A stretch of 64,000 nt of DNA from Pseudomonadota bacterium (GTDB taxonomy: Bacteria > Pseudomonadota > Gammaproteobacteria > Burkholderiales > Nitrosomonadaceae). Below, piece by piece: positions 10,159-20,487 of this stretch (position 1 is its first letter; every line of letters begins with the position of its first letter). The position numbers were made by a program, and so were the translations under genes. Location: assembly GCA_018240285.1 (NCBI GenBank), contig JAFEGA010000029.1:32230-96229 (forward strand), in the 5' to 3' direction. A model generated the notes under the pieces. It saw only the letters and a list, made by a program, of their open reading frames with translations. It made no database searches and was not told the origin of the DNA.

Positions 10159-11276
10159 GTCAGCTGGTTGCCTATGCGGTATCCTCTAACAATTCCCGCG
10201 GGCGCGCGATTCATGAAGAACCGCCAGTAGGGCGTAGCGAATTTCAGCGCGATCGCGATCGCATCATCCATTCTGCCGCATTCCGCCGGTTGGAATATAA
10301 AACCCAGGTTTTTGTCAATCACGAAGGGGATTTATTCCGCACGCGTTTGACGCACAGTTTGGAAGTGGCGCAAATCGGACGTTCGATTGCAAGAAATCTG
10401 GGGTTGAACGAAGATTTGGTCGAAGCCATTACGCTGGCACACGATCTGGGACACACGCCTTTCGGCCACGCTGGTCAGGATGCATTGAATGAGTGCATGC
10501 GCGATTACGGCGGTTTCGAACATAATCTGCAATCCCTACGTGTCGTCGACGTGCTGGAAGAACGTTACGCGGCTTTTGACGGCTTGAATCTTTGCTATGA
10601 AACCCGCGAAGGAATAATGAAACATGTCACCAGAAAAAATATTCCGAAACTCGGCGCATTGGGTGAACGCTTTGTGCAGCATAAAAGACCGTCGCTGGAA
10701 GCGCAGCTGGCGAATTTTGCCGATGAAATCGCATACAACAATCACGATGTGGATGACGGTTTGCGCTCGGGATTGATCACGTTGCAACAGTTACAGGAAA
10801 TATCGATTTTTTCCCGCCATCTGAAACAAGTGCAGGATCGGTATCCTCAGCTACCGGAACGTAGGATGGTGTATGAAACGGTGCGCAACATGATTAACAC
10901 ATTGGTTACTGATTTGATCCGGCAAAGTACCAGCAATATCCAAGATGCCGCGGTGGAAAATCTCTCGGATGTGCATGCAGCGCCGCCGTTGATCGGATTT
11001 AGCCAGCAAATAAAAAAGGAACAGCAGGAACTGAAGAAATTTTTATTTGATAATCTGTACCGGCATTTCCGCGTCGTACGCATGAGCAACAAAGCGCGCC
11101 ACACCATAGAACGGTTATTTGCGGCTTTTAGCGCAGAGGTGCAGTTGCTGCCGGTTAAGTATCAGAAAAAGTTCGAACACGAAGGGCATCAGGCGATCGC
11201 GGATTATATTGCCGGCATGACGGATCGGTATGCAATTAAGGAATATCAACGCTTATTTACTATTGCAGAAGGCTAA
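10155..11276 (+). CDS. dgt: dGTP triphosphohydrolase-like HD protein
   Basis: A cytoplasmic metal-dependent HD-superfamily hydrolase that splits dNTPs into nucleoside and triphosphate. Metal-binding motifs are [12 protein letters not shown] and the HD pair in [14 protein letters not shown]; the family's N-terminal [20 protein letters not shown] is intact. The ATG at 10155 overlaps the aroB stop as ATGA and gives MSQLVAYAV; a GTG at 10143 in the same frame is a less likely start. The length (373 residues) fits the shorter type 2 dNTPases. The end [15 protein letters not shown] is normal, so the insertion-sequence remnant directly after the stop did not truncate it. Confidence 0.92.
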   Translation: MSQLVAYAVSSNNSRGRAIHEEPPVGRSEFQRDRDRIIHSAAFRRLEYKTQVFVNHEGDLFRTRLTHSLEVAQIGRSIARNLGLNEDLVEAITLAHDLGHTPFGHAGQDALNECMRDYGGFEHNLQSLRVVDVLEERYAAFDGLNLCYETREGIMKHVTRKNIPKLGALGERFVQHKRPSLEAQLANFADEIAYNNHDVDDGLRSGLITLQQLQEISIFSRHLKQVQDRYPQLPERRMVYETVRNMINTLVTDLIRQSTSNIQDAAVENLSDVHAAPPLIGFSQQIKKEQQELKKFLFDNLYRHFRVVRMSNKARHTIERLFAAFSAEVQLLPVKYQKKFEHEGHQAIADYIAGMTDRYAIKEYQRLFTIAEG

Positions 11277-11887
11277 CCATGAAGTGGTGGGTGACCGGGA
11301 AGAACGGAATGATGAGCCAGATGCTCAATCAGCAGTTATCCAACCTGACGCGGATAGCGAAGTATGTTCGATTAGGAAGGCAGGCAAACCGGTATTTGGC
11401 TATAAGCAGCATACGGTGGTAGATAGCAACGGGTTAGTCATGGCAGCAACCACCACCGCAGCCAATTGCCATGACAGCAAACCATTACTGAGTTCTCGAC
11501 AAAAGCCAATCTCCAGTCGGAATCCGTGTTCATACCGACAAGGCGTATAGCAGTCAGAAACATCGCGCTGCTCTGAAATCACGCGGCATTAAAAACGGCT
11601 CAAGATTAAGGCCGTGAAGAACAATCCATTGATGCGACGGCAGTTGCAGCCGCAATAACCTGATCGCGAAATCCCGTTATGTTGTAGAGCGCACCTTCGG
11701 CAGCCAAGCACGGTGGTTTAATGTCAAAATCCTGCGTTACCGCGGTCTGGCCAAAGCGCATGCTTGGCACATTCCAGACAACAGCCTCTTTGGAGTGATT
11801 TCGACTTATTTACTGCAGAGTAACTTAAAAATTCCCAACGACGAGCAAATAAACCGGGAGTTGCAGCGAAATAGAAAATCTTCGTGA
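11277..11887 (+). pseudogene. Degraded IS5-family transposase
   Basis: Remnant of a DDE transposase spread over different reading frames. In the frame used up to about 11550, GKPVFGYKQHTVVDSNG followed by CHDSKPLL matches the first catalytic region. A shifted frame near 11494-11600 gives GIRVHTDKAYSSQKHRAAL, the second-Asp region. The frame ending at 11887 gives SRYVVERTFGSQARWF with the catalytic Glu, then RYRGLAKAHAWH. The N-terminal third is missing, and no terminal inverted repeats were found. It abuts the dgt stop. It is a dead insertion sequence. Confidence 0.85.
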
Positions 11888-12126
11888 TTTTGCAAAGATC
11901 TCAGCAAGTTTAATTGGTTTTTGCGGCATCTTTGTTTTCTTGGTAGCGGGAATATCAGAAGCGTGCGAAAAATATCGGCTATTTCAAAGCTTCTCTAATG
12001 CCGAGTAAAGGAAATCAGTGCATAAGATTTGCTGAATTTTATAAAGAAAAATCCGTAATTCAAAAATGGTTGCAATTCATCGAATTTTTCAATTAACCCT
12101 ATTAATTATTTTCAAGGAATACTGAG

Positions 12127-12402
12127 ATGTCATTAAAAAATTCAATTAAAGAATTTAAGGTGTATTTAGGCGATAAAGAATCGTTGCTGGATAGGGATTA
12201 CAAACGAGTTGCCGAGATGATTCAATTGCATTGGGGATACAAGGAGTTTTACCAATTTATCCAGAAACTGCTTGTTGTTGAGAAAGATCAGAACAGGCAG
12301 GGATTTCCTCTAGAAGTGCTGAAAGAGATCTATATGCTGCAAGAAATACATGAAAAAGTCTTTCCAGGCCTGAAAAATCTGATCGACGGCAGAGCAGCCT
12401 AA
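12127..12402 (+). CDS. Small hypothetical protein, 91 residues
   Basis: Not recognised. The frame has a good ribosome binding site (AAGGA, 12115-12119) and codes for a soluble, charged, probably all-helical protein with no signal peptide or membrane segment. It contains an aromatic-rich centre (HWGYKEFYQFIQ). A hairpin that could terminate transcription follows the stop. It stands alone between the dead IS5 copy and a convergent L,D-transpeptidase gene. A real gene is likely because of the ribosome site and spacing, but no function can be given. Confidence 0.6.
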   Translation: MSLKNSIKEFKVYLGDKESLLDRDYKRVAEMIQLHWGYKEFYQFIQKLLVVEKDQNRQGFPLEVLKEIYMLQEIHEKVFPGLKNLIDGRAA

Positions 12403-12416
12403 GCACAATCGCATTG

Positions 12417-12437
12417 AACGGGGAGTTGATCCCCGTT
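12417..12437 (+). terminator. Possible terminator hairpin
   Basis: AACGGGGA and TCCCCGTT form an 8-base stem with a 5-base loop 15 bases after the small hypothetical gene, followed by AATT rather than a clear T run. It may also serve the convergent L,D-transpeptidase gene. Confidence 0.5.
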
Positions 12438-12495
12438 AATTCCAACCAGCTCCAACATGCCACAAAGAATAGCAACACAAATTGTAATTGTGCAG

Positions 12496-13582
<1,087 letters not shown>

Positions 13583-13599
13583 TCATTTTTCTTGCATCC

Positions 13600-14499
13600 A
13601 TGATCACTCAAGCGCAATCGCAACTCCATACCATCCGTGATCTGCTACGTTTTGCCGTCAGCCAGTTTAACAAAGCCGGTTTGCATTTCGGTCATGGTTC
13701 CGCCACGGCGTACGATGAAGCGGCGTATCTTATTCTGAAAACGCTCTACTTGCCACTGGATCAACTGGATCCTTTCCTGGATGCGCGCGTAACCGAAGCC
13801 GAATGTAAACAAGTGCTGGAAATTATCGAACGCCGGGTCAAAGACCGCATTCCCGCAGCGTATCTGATGCACGAAGCCTGGCTCGGCGAGTTCAGTTTCT
13901 ATGTCGACGAACGCGTCATCATTCCGCGCTCGTTTATTGCCGAATTGCTGCAAACGCAATTATCGCCTTGGATCATGGATCCCGATCGCATCACAACCGT
14001 GCTCGATCTTTGCACCGGCTCCGGCTGTCTGGCCATTTTGCTGGCGCACGCTTTTGAGAACGCATACATCGACGCCGCCGACATTTCTCCGCAGGCGCTC
14101 GCTGTGGCGCATAAGAACGTGCAGGATTACGGACTGCAAGAGCGCATCGGCCTGATCGAGTCCGATCTGTTTTCAGCCTTGCAAGGGAAACGCTACGACC
14201 TGATCATCAGCAACCCGCCGTATGTGAATGCCGAATCGATGGCGCAACTGCCGCAGGAATACCGCCATGAACCGGACAATGCACTGGCGAGCGGCGAAGA
14301 CGGTCTGGATGCAACCCGGCAAATCCTGCGGCAAGCAGCACGGCATTTGACCGATGACGGTATCTTAGTGGTTGAAATCGGCCACAACCGTGATGCGCTG
14401 GAACAAGCGTTTCCGCGATTACCGTTCACCTGGCTGGAAACCAGTGCGGGAGATGGGTTTGTTTTTCTGCTGCAAAAAGACCAGTTGCAGAATTGTTAG
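13600..14499 (+). CDS. prmB: Ribosomal protein L3 glutamine methyltransferase PrmB
   Basis: Cytoplasmic SAM-dependent enzyme that N5-methylates a glutamine in ribosomal protein L3. The N-terminal helical domain has TIRDLLRFAVSQFNKAGL; the Rossmann part has the SAM loop VLDLCTGSGCLAI and the catalytic ISNPPYVNAE, whose NPPY binds the glutamine side chain. The ATG at 13600 (MITQAQSQ) fits the family; an upstream in-frame ATG at 13546 would add 18 hydrophobic residues and overlaps the divergent tadA leader. HemK/PrmC is the closest alternative, but the N-terminus is PrmB-like. Confidence 0.92.
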   Translation: MITQAQSQLHTIRDLLRFAVSQFNKAGLHFGHGSATAYDEAAYLILKTLYLPLDQLDPFLDARVTEAECKQVLEIIERRVKDRIPAAYLMHEAWLGEFSFYVDERVIIPRSFIAELLQTQLSPWIMDPDRITTVLDLCTGSGCLAILLAHAFENAYIDAADISPQALAVAHKNVQDYGLQERIGLIESDLFSALQGKRYDLIISNPPYVNAESMAQLPQEYRHEPDNALASGEDGLDATRQILRQAARHLTDDGILVVEIGHNRDALEQAFPRLPFTWLETSAGDGFVFLLQKDQLQNC

Positions 14500-14535
14500 C
14501 CTGTCGAAATCGGTATATTTTCTACTCAAACATAC

Positions 14536-14648
14536 TCAATTAATCTCTGTGGGTTCAATTCCCCGCCCCTTGGGGCGAAAGCTGGTTGAGAACCAGCAGA
14601 TTGAGGAGCGCAGTTAATACCCCGCTGCTTGCGGCGGGGTGCTTTATT
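14536..14648 (+). repeat. Structured intergenic element, prmB terminator
   Basis: Most of the 442-base gap between prmB and the receptor gene is non-coding. It holds three consecutive hairpins: CGCCCC/GGGGCG (14564-14577), GCTGGTT/AACCAGC (14581-14597) and ACCCCGC/GCGGGGT (14619-14640), the last followed by GCTTTATT and able to act as terminator. The combination of a CCCCGCC...GGGGCG hairpin and an ATACCCCG...CGGGGT hairpin resembles a repeat I recall from several unrelated proteobacterial genomes; that match is from memory. From 14649 to 14880 I see nothing else. Confidence 0.5.
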
Positions 14649-14880
14649 CCTAGCGTTTGATTTTTCTAAGATCACCTGCTGAGAAATCATTGCTATTTGT
14701 TTCGTAAGTGCTTCTCAATGATTTACGATCAAGAGTCATCGCACCGGTATTTCTGTACCGTGTTTCAAAAGTCCACATTACTCTTTCTTTATTGAGATGA
14801 TCGGCGGGTTAGATCGATAAAAATCCTTTTAATTGGCCCTCAACAAAAGAATATTTTTGCCGTAACTGAAATCAATCGTG

Positions 14881-14920
14881 CTGTCAGAGTACACCTACCG
14901 GCTATCAGAGTACACCTACC
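14881..14920 (+). repeat. 19-base direct repeat upstream of receptor gene
   Basis: CTGTCAGAGTACACCTACC (14881-14899) and CTATCAGAGTACACCTACC (14902-14920) repeat with a 21-base period, close to two helical turns, ending 21 bases before the receptor ATG. The position between promoter and ribosome site suggests a two-site operator or a leader element; a chance duplication is also possible. Confidence 0.55.
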
Positions 14921-14941
14921 AATCAAGGAGATTTACAAAAA

Positions 14942-17764
14942 ATGTCAGCTTTACCATCTATTAAAGCACAGGCCTTATCAGAAGGCGATCAACAACATTT
15001 GATCAAGGCTTATAAGGCGATTGAGCAAAGTCAGGCCGTCATCGAATTTGATCTCGATGGCACCATACTCACTGCCAACACTAATTTCCTTACATTGTTC
15101 GGCTATACACTGGAAGATTTGGTGGGTAAACCTCATAGCCAGCTTTGTCCTCCCGGTGCTGCCGATAGCGAAGAATATAAGAACTTATGGGAGGATTTGC
15201 GTGCGGGAAAATATACCAGCGGCGATTTCCGCCGCGTTGCGGCCGATGGGCATGATATATACATTTGCGCCAGTTATATCCCCGTGCTGGATAGCAGTGA
15301 TAAGCCGTGCAAGGTCGTTAAAGTAGCCAGTGATATTACGGCGAGGAAAACCAAATCGCTCGAAGATGATGGGAAAATCGAAGCTATCAATCAAACACAA
15401 GCGGTTATCGAGTTTGATCTCAATGGCTTTGTGCTGGCAGCCAACGAAAGATTCCTGAAGGCGCTGGACTATACGCTGCAAGAAGTGGTGGGTAAGCACC
15501 ATCGTATATTTTGCAGTGAAGCTTATGTGCAAAGCCCGGATTACCAAGCTTTCTGGGAAGATTTGCGTGCCGGTAAACATAAGCACGGTGAATTCATGCG
15601 GTTAAACCGGCAAGGCCGGCCGGTATGGTTGCAGGCGACTTATACACCGATCCTGGATGCGGATGGCAAACCCTACAAAATCATCAAGTTTGCAAGCGAC
15701 ATTACCGGTGCGAAACTGGTAGCCTTGTCTAATGAAGGCAAAGTTGCTGCAATATCGCGTTCCCAAGGTGTCATTGAATTCGATCTGGCTGGTAATGTAC
15801 TGGATGCAAATGAAAACTTCCTCAAACTGATGGGTTATACGCTGAAAGAAATTAAGGGACAGCATCACCGCATTTTTGTCGACAAGGATGAAGCGGCCAG
15901 TGGCGCTTACCGTGCTTTCTGGCAGAAGCTCGGCGAGGGTGAGTTTTATTCGGGTGAGTATTTACGCTTAGGTAAGAATGGCAAGCGGATATGGATTCAG
16001 GCCACGTATAACCCGATTCTTGATCTGCACGGTCAGCCCGTGCGGGTAGTGAAGTATTGCAGTGATATCACCGAATCGAAACTGCATGCTATGGAGATGA
16101 CTGCGCGAATGGACGCTGTATCGAACAGCAGTTGTATTTTGGAATTATCTGCCGATGGTCATATTCTCAATGCTAATGAGAAGATGCAGAATGCGCTTGG
16201 TTACGGACTTGAAGACCTCGTGGGTAAATCTGAAAGCCATATTCAATTTGAAGAAGATATTCGCAGTAGTGTGAGTACTGATGTTTGGCGTTCCATGCGT
16301 GAAGGGCAGGCAAGAAATATTGAAGTCAGGCGCAAGGGTACAGGCGGAACTGAGCGGTGGTTTCTGGCTAATTTCAGTCCGGTTATGGGGCTGGACGGGC
16401 TGCTGGCAAAGGTGATGATGCTGGCTGATGATATTACAGAGGCCAAACTGAACCGGCTGGATGCTGAAGGTAAAATGAGCGCTATTGATCGCTCGCAGGC
16501 GGTTATCGAATTTGATATGAGCGGTAAAGTGCTGATGGCGAATGATAACTTTCTTAAACTGACCGGCTACACTTTGGATGACATCAAGGGCCGGCATCAT
16601 CGCATGTTTGTCGATCCGGAAGAGACTGCAAATACAAAATATCAAGCGTTCTGGGAACGACTGGCACGAGGCGAATTTGAATCGGGCGAATACAAGCGGA
16701 TCGGTAAAAATAACCGCGAAATCTGGATTCAAGCCACCTATAACCCGATTCTCGATCCCCAGGGAAATCCAGCCAGAGTCGTGAAGTTTGCTTCCGATAT
16801 CACTGCCGCAAAACTGCATACCTCGGAGTTTGAAGCGAAAGTATCGGCAATCGACCGCGGACAAGCGGTTATCGAATTCGATCTGAATGGTCATGTGCTC
16901 AATGCCAATCGCAATTTCCTGACCGCAATGGGTTATACATTGCGTGAAATACAAAATCAGCACCACAGCATTTTTTGCACCGGTGAATATACCCAGAGCA
17001 AGGAATACCGCGATTTCTGGCTGCGGTTGAGTGAAGGTGAATTCATGAGCGGGCGTTTTCATCGTATCGGTAAATTCGGCCGCGATGTTTGGATACAAGC
17101 GACCTATAACCCAATTTTCGATCTCAACGGAAAAGTGATGAAAGTCGTGAAATATGCGCACGATGTCACGAACGAAGTGAAGTTGGAGAAACGCATTGCA
17201 GCAGGTGCTGCGGAAATGAATATCCGGGTGCGCAAACTGGTCGAAAGTGTCGAAGCAATCGCTGCTAATTCAGGTATGGCTGCAGATCTGGCCCAAGATT
17301 CTTCCACGGCAGCGCAATCCGGCTTCGATGCACTGCAAAAATCGATTGCTGCAATCACAGCAATTCAGACCAGTTCCGCGCGTGTATCGGAAATCGTGAG
17401 TGTTATCGGGGATATCGCCAATCAAACCAATTTGCTCGCATTCAATGCGGCCATCGAAGCAGCGCGTGCCGGCGAGCATGGCGTCGGTTTTTCGGTGGTA
17501 GCCGATGAAGTGCGAAAACTGGCGGAACGCAGTTCGGTCGCGGCACGCGAAATCACTAAATTGATTGACGAATCGACGCAGCATGTCGAGAAAGGGGCGG
17601 AAGTTAGCCGGGAAGCGTCGCGCAGTTTTGAAGGCATTATGTCCGGTGTCGCTCGAACCAGTAAGAGTGTGGCGGAAATTGCCGAATCGGCGGAAAGTCA
17701 AAGCACGATGGCTAAAGAAGTCAGCCAGCTGATTGAACAAATCGCCAACAGCAAAGCAGAATAA
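14942..17764 (+). CDS. Soluble six-PAS methyl-accepting chemotaxis protein
   Basis: A 940-residue receptor without signal peptide or membrane helix, so cytoplasmic. Six PAS domains repeat about every 122 residues; each opens with an [13 protein letters not shown] strand and has an [20 protein letters not shown] helix and a [11 protein letters not shown] strand followed by VVKFASDIT. The fourth copy (around residues 385-510) is divergent. The methyl-accepting signalling hairpin follows from about residue 740, with the conserved tip [21 protein letters not shown]. This is the BdlA/Aer2-like plan, enlarged. The start has AAGGAG upstream. PAS ligands (redox, oxygen, haem or FAD) cannot be decided from sequence. 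The CheW-like gene follows directly. Confidence 0.92.
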   Translation: MSALPSIKAQALSEGDQQHLIKAYKAIEQSQAVIEFDLDGTILTANTNFLTLFGYTLEDLVGKPHSQLCPPGAADSEEYKNLWEDLRAGKYTSGDFRRVAADGHDIYICASYIPVLDSSDKPCKVVKVASDITARKTKSLEDDGKIEAINQTQAVIEFDLNGFVLAANERFLKALDYTLQEVVGKHHRIFCSEAYVQSPDYQAFWEDLRAGKHKHGEFMRLNRQGRPVWLQATYTPILDADGKPYKIIKFASDITGAKLVALSNEGKVAAISRSQGVIEFDLAGNVLDANENFLKLMGYTLKEIKGQHHRIFVDKDEAASGAYRAFWQKLGEGEFYSGEYLRLGKNGKRIWIQATYNPILDLHGQPVRVVKYCSDITESKLHAMEMTARMDAVSNSSCILELSADGHILNANEKMQNALGYGLEDLVGKSESHIQFEEDIRSSVSTDVWRSMREGQARNIEVRRKGTGGTERWFLANFSPVMGLDGLLAKVMMLADDITEAKLNRLDAEGKMSAIDRSQAVIEFDMSGKVLMANDNFLKLTGYTLDDIKGRHHRMFVDPEETANTKYQAFWERLARGEFESGEYKRIGKNNREIWIQATYNPILDPQGNPARVVKFASDITAAKLHTSEFEAKVSAIDRGQAVIEFDLNGHVLNANRNFLTAMGYTLREIQNQHHSIFCTGEYTQSKEYRDFWLRLSEGEFMSGRFHRIGKFGRDVWIQATYNPIFDLNGKVMKVVKYAHDVTNEVKLEKRIAAGAAEMNIRVRKLVESVEAIAANSGMAADLAQDSSTAAQSGFDALQKSIAAITAIQTSSARVSEIVSVIGDIANQTNLLAFNAAIEAARAGEHGVGFSVVADEVRKLAERSSVAAREITKLIDESTQHVEKGAEVSREASRSFEGIMSGVARTSKSVAEIAESAESQSTMAKEVSQLIEQIANSKAE

Positions 17765-17771
17765 AACGGCG

Positions 17772-19286
17772 ATGATGAACTTGACTACAACACAAGCGGG
17801 ATATGGCGGATTCCGCCTCGCCGGTATGGATCTCGCCTTGCCGATGGAAACTTTGCGCGAAGTGACTCCCTGCGGTGCGTTGGCGAAATTGCCATGCGCC
17901 GCACCGTACGTGATCGGCGGTATTGATTTACGCGGCGTCATGGTGCCGGTTATTGATCTGCGCATCGTACTGGATCTGGCCATTACGGATATTTCGTTTC
18001 CCAATGTCATTATCATGGCGCATGAGAACAAACTTCTGGGCTTGCTCGCGGAAACAGTAACCGGGATATTTAGCGGTGACGAAAAAAATACCAACCGTGT
18101 CAGCTTTGCTGCGGCTGATCTTCCGGTGTACTGCGGTTGTATCCGGCGTGACGATGACGGTGTGCTGGTTAATTTATTGTCTCCGGCGGCACTGATCATG
18201 TTAAAAGATGTTCCCGTGACTGAAGATCCCGAATCGAGGCGCTTGCTTAGTGCTGCCAGTGCAGAAGAGGCAGCTCAAGACGGCAAAGTGTGTCCTATGC
18301 TGTTGATGCGCTGCGGTTCAATCGCGTTCGCTATCGACGCGATGGCAGTTCATACGACGATTTCGGACTTTACGATCGAGCACTCGGCGATAGCAATGGG
18401 CGATTGCCGGGGAGTTATCGATTACAACGGCAACAATGTGCCCGTGCTCGATTTGATGAATCTCTGCGGACTCGGCAAATTGGATTTGACCATGCATTTG
18501 CAAGCTTTTTTAATTCTCTTGCCGCAAGGAATGGTTGCACTGCTTATAGACAAAGTCATTGATGTTGTACGCATTCACACGAGTGAAATCATCGCGATGC
18601 CGGCTTACACAGTACCAAGACCTTCTTTGTTCTGCGGTGTTTTACCGGATACTGCCGCGCAGCGTAAATTGGAGATGGCATCGCAGTATTTCGTATTGGA
18701 TGAAGCAGCGCTTAAAACCGATGCACAAGTGGTGAGTCTCGCCAATGTCAATACAACTGGTCAGTCTGCGGTAAACCGGCATTCTGCGCAAAAAAGCGCA
18801 GCGGTCAGCGGTCAACCGGAAAAACGGCGCAATATGATCACCTATCAACTGAGCGGTGAAACTGCTTCACCCTTCGAGCAAATAAAAGAAATTTTGCCGT
18901 TTACCGACGATATCCCTATTTTCGACCAAGGCGGGCCCATGTTGGGAATGACCGTAGTACGCGGATGCAGCATCCCGGTGGTTTGCTTGAGCCGGTTGGT
19001 GACCGGAAAGTCTATGCGAAGAACCGCTGCAACCAGCGTCTTGGTTGTGGAAGTCGATAACGAGGCGATGGGTTTCGCAATTCCTGCGCTCGAATCGATT
19101 GAACCGGCGCAATGGGAACCTGAGTTGCCTCAACTGGGCGGATCCGGGCGGAATAGTCTGATGCTGGCGATACATTCCAACAAGCTGGCGCAAATCGGAG
19201 CGAATGATTCTATCCGTATGCTACCGGTTTTAGATCTGGAAAAAATCGCCAGAGCCTTTCGGACAAAGCGATTGATCCCGGCTTAA
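17772..19286 (+). CDS. Triple CheW-domain coupling protein
   Basis: A protein of about 504 residues built from three CheW-like modules: roughly 10-155 (YGGFRLAGMDLALPM through VIGGIDLRGVMVPVIDLR), 180-310 (LMRCGSIAFAIDAM through VPVLDLMNL) and 340-500 (SPFEQIKEILPF through IPVVCLSRLV and MGFAIPALESI). CheW domains dock receptors to the CheA kinase. There is no receiver domain, so it is not CheV. The start is taken at ATG 17772 just after the receptor stop; an ATG at 17733 in the same frame would overlap the receptor by 32 bases. It is probably the dedicated coupling protein of the six-PAS receptor. No CheA gene is nearby. Confidence 0.82.
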   Translation: MMNLTTTQAGYGGFRLAGMDLALPMETLREVTPCGALAKLPCAAPYVIGGIDLRGVMVPVIDLRIVLDLAITDISFPNVIIMAHENKLLGLLAETVTGIFSGDEKNTNRVSFAAADLPVYCGCIRRDDDGVLVNLLSPAALIMLKDVPVTEDPESRRLLSAASAEEAAQDGKVCPMLLMRCGSIAFAIDAMAVHTTISDFTIEHSAIAMGDCRGVIDYNGNNVPVLDLMNLCGLGKLDLTMHLQAFLILLPQGMVALLIDKVIDVVRIHTSEIIAMPAYTVPRPSLFCGVLPDTAAQRKLEMASQYFVLDEAALKTDAQVVSLANVNTTGQSAVNRHSAQKSAAVSGQPEKRRNMITYQLSGETASPFEQIKEILPFTDDIPIFDQGGPMLGMTVVRGCSIPVVCLSRLVTGKSMRRTAATSVLVVEVDNEAMGFAIPALESIEPAQWEPELPQLGGSGRNSLMLAIHSNKLAQIGANDSIRMLPVLDLEKIARAFRTKRLIPA

Positions 19287-19493
19287 AGAAAGTTAATGGA
19301 GAATGACGGTCAGCTCAAAGAATTACGCGGAATCTGTGCATGGTGGAGTCAATCGAGCATTTCCTAGATTTCAAAACTCAAGCCGGTAATCAATAACCGA
19401 CCGATTGCGGTCCGTTTATTACACAAGTTCTCGTGATACGCCCGCAATCGAAATCACCCATGAAAATAAGAAAGATCGGTGACAAAAGCCGAT

Positions 19494-20321
19494 CTATTCA
19501 ATCAAACGCAACAGCCGCCGTGTTTCTTTCTCGTCCAATTCCAGCCACTGCCCGCGTTTGATTCGCGGTGGCAGGTTGAGCGGGCCGAAGCGCACGCGCA
19601 TCAGGCGGCTGACGGTGATGCCGATCGCTTCGAACATGCGCCGCACTTCGCGGTTTTTGCCTTCTTTCAGGATGATGCGGTACCAGTGATTCGCGCCTTC
19701 GCCACCCTGGTCGGCGAGATAGGTAAACGCCGCCTGGCCGTCTTCAAGTTGAACGCCGGTGGTGAGCTGCTTCATTTGTTCTTCGCTGAGTTCGCCGAGT
19801 ATGCGCACGGCGTATTCGCGTTCCATTTCAAAGCGCGGGTGCATCAAGCGGTTGGCCAATGTGCCATCGTTGGTGAAGATCAGCAGCCCGCTGGTATTGA
19901 AGTCTAGCCGCCCGATGGCGATCCATTTGGACGAGCGCAGATGCGGCAGCTTGTCGAAAACGGAAGGGCGGCCTTCCGGATCGTGCCGGCTGACGATTTC
20001 ACCTTCCGGTTTGTGATACAGCAACACTTTGGGCAATTCCTCTTCATGCACGCGGATCACACGCCGTCCGACGCGAATGACATCGCCCGGACCGGCGCGG
20101 TCACCGAGCACGGCGGTTTTGCCGTTGATGCTGACTTCACCGCTGGCGATCAGTGTTTCCATTTCGCGCCGCGAACCCAATCCCCTGTGCGCCAGCAGCT
20201 TTTGCAGTTTGAAAGTGGCCGATGGCGGTGCAGGTGGGGTGACGGGTGTGGTTTTTGCCGCATCGCGCTGAGCGGCAGGCGCTTTTTTCTTTGCCGGTCT
20301 GATCGGCCTGTTTACTTTCAT
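19494..20321 (-). CDS. rluB: 23S rRNA pseudouridine synthase RluB family
   Basis: Isomerises a uridine in 23S rRNA (U2605 in E. coli). Residues about 38-95 are an S4 RNA-binding domain (KLQKLLAHRGLGSRREME). The catalytic Asp is in GRLDFNTSGLLIFTND, and KEGKNREVRRMFEA is the family's RNA-binding loop. A basic Ala/Pro/Lys-rich tail of about 35 residues precedes the S4 domain, as in several betaproteobacterial RluB proteins. RluE/RluF are alternatives, but the S4 domain and motif order favour RluB. Convergent with the triple-CheW gene. Confidence 0.88.
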   Translation of the reverse strand: MKVNRPIRPAKKKAPAAQRDAAKTTPVTPPAPPSATFKLQKLLAHRGLGSRREMETLIASGEVSINGKTAVLGDRAGPGDVIRVGRRVIRVHEEELPKVLLYHKPEGEIVSRHDPEGRPSVFDKLPHLRSSKWIAIGRLDFNTSGLLIFTNDGTLANRLMHPRFEMEREYAVRILGELSEEQMKQLTTGVQLEDGQAAFTYLADQGGEGANHWYRIILKEGKNREVRRMFEAIGITVSRLMRVRFGPLNLPPRIKRGQWLELDEKETRRLLRLIE

Positions 20322-20487
20322 GACTATTTAACCTTGGGAATTTCTGACTGGAAAATGACGGCTTGGCGAGCCGTGAGATGCGGAATTTTAAACCATCCGC
20401 TGCTCGGACATGAATTTATCTATCGATAATCGGGCCGGGCACGGCATTACGGATATATATTAGCGCACGCGGGCGGTATCTCCCTTG

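Noticed and set aside
16145..17161. 338-codon minus-strand frame inside the PAS receptor
   Set aside because: Created by the repeating PAS codons; the sense strand carries clear domain motifs.
17270..18199. 309-codon minus-strand frame across the receptor/CheW junction
   Set aside because: Overlaps two well-supported genes and shows no family pattern.
19473..19495. AGATCGG/CCGATCT hairpin after the triple-CheW gene
   Set aside because: Seven-base stem with a 9-base loop and no T run, partly inside rluB; too weak to call a terminator.
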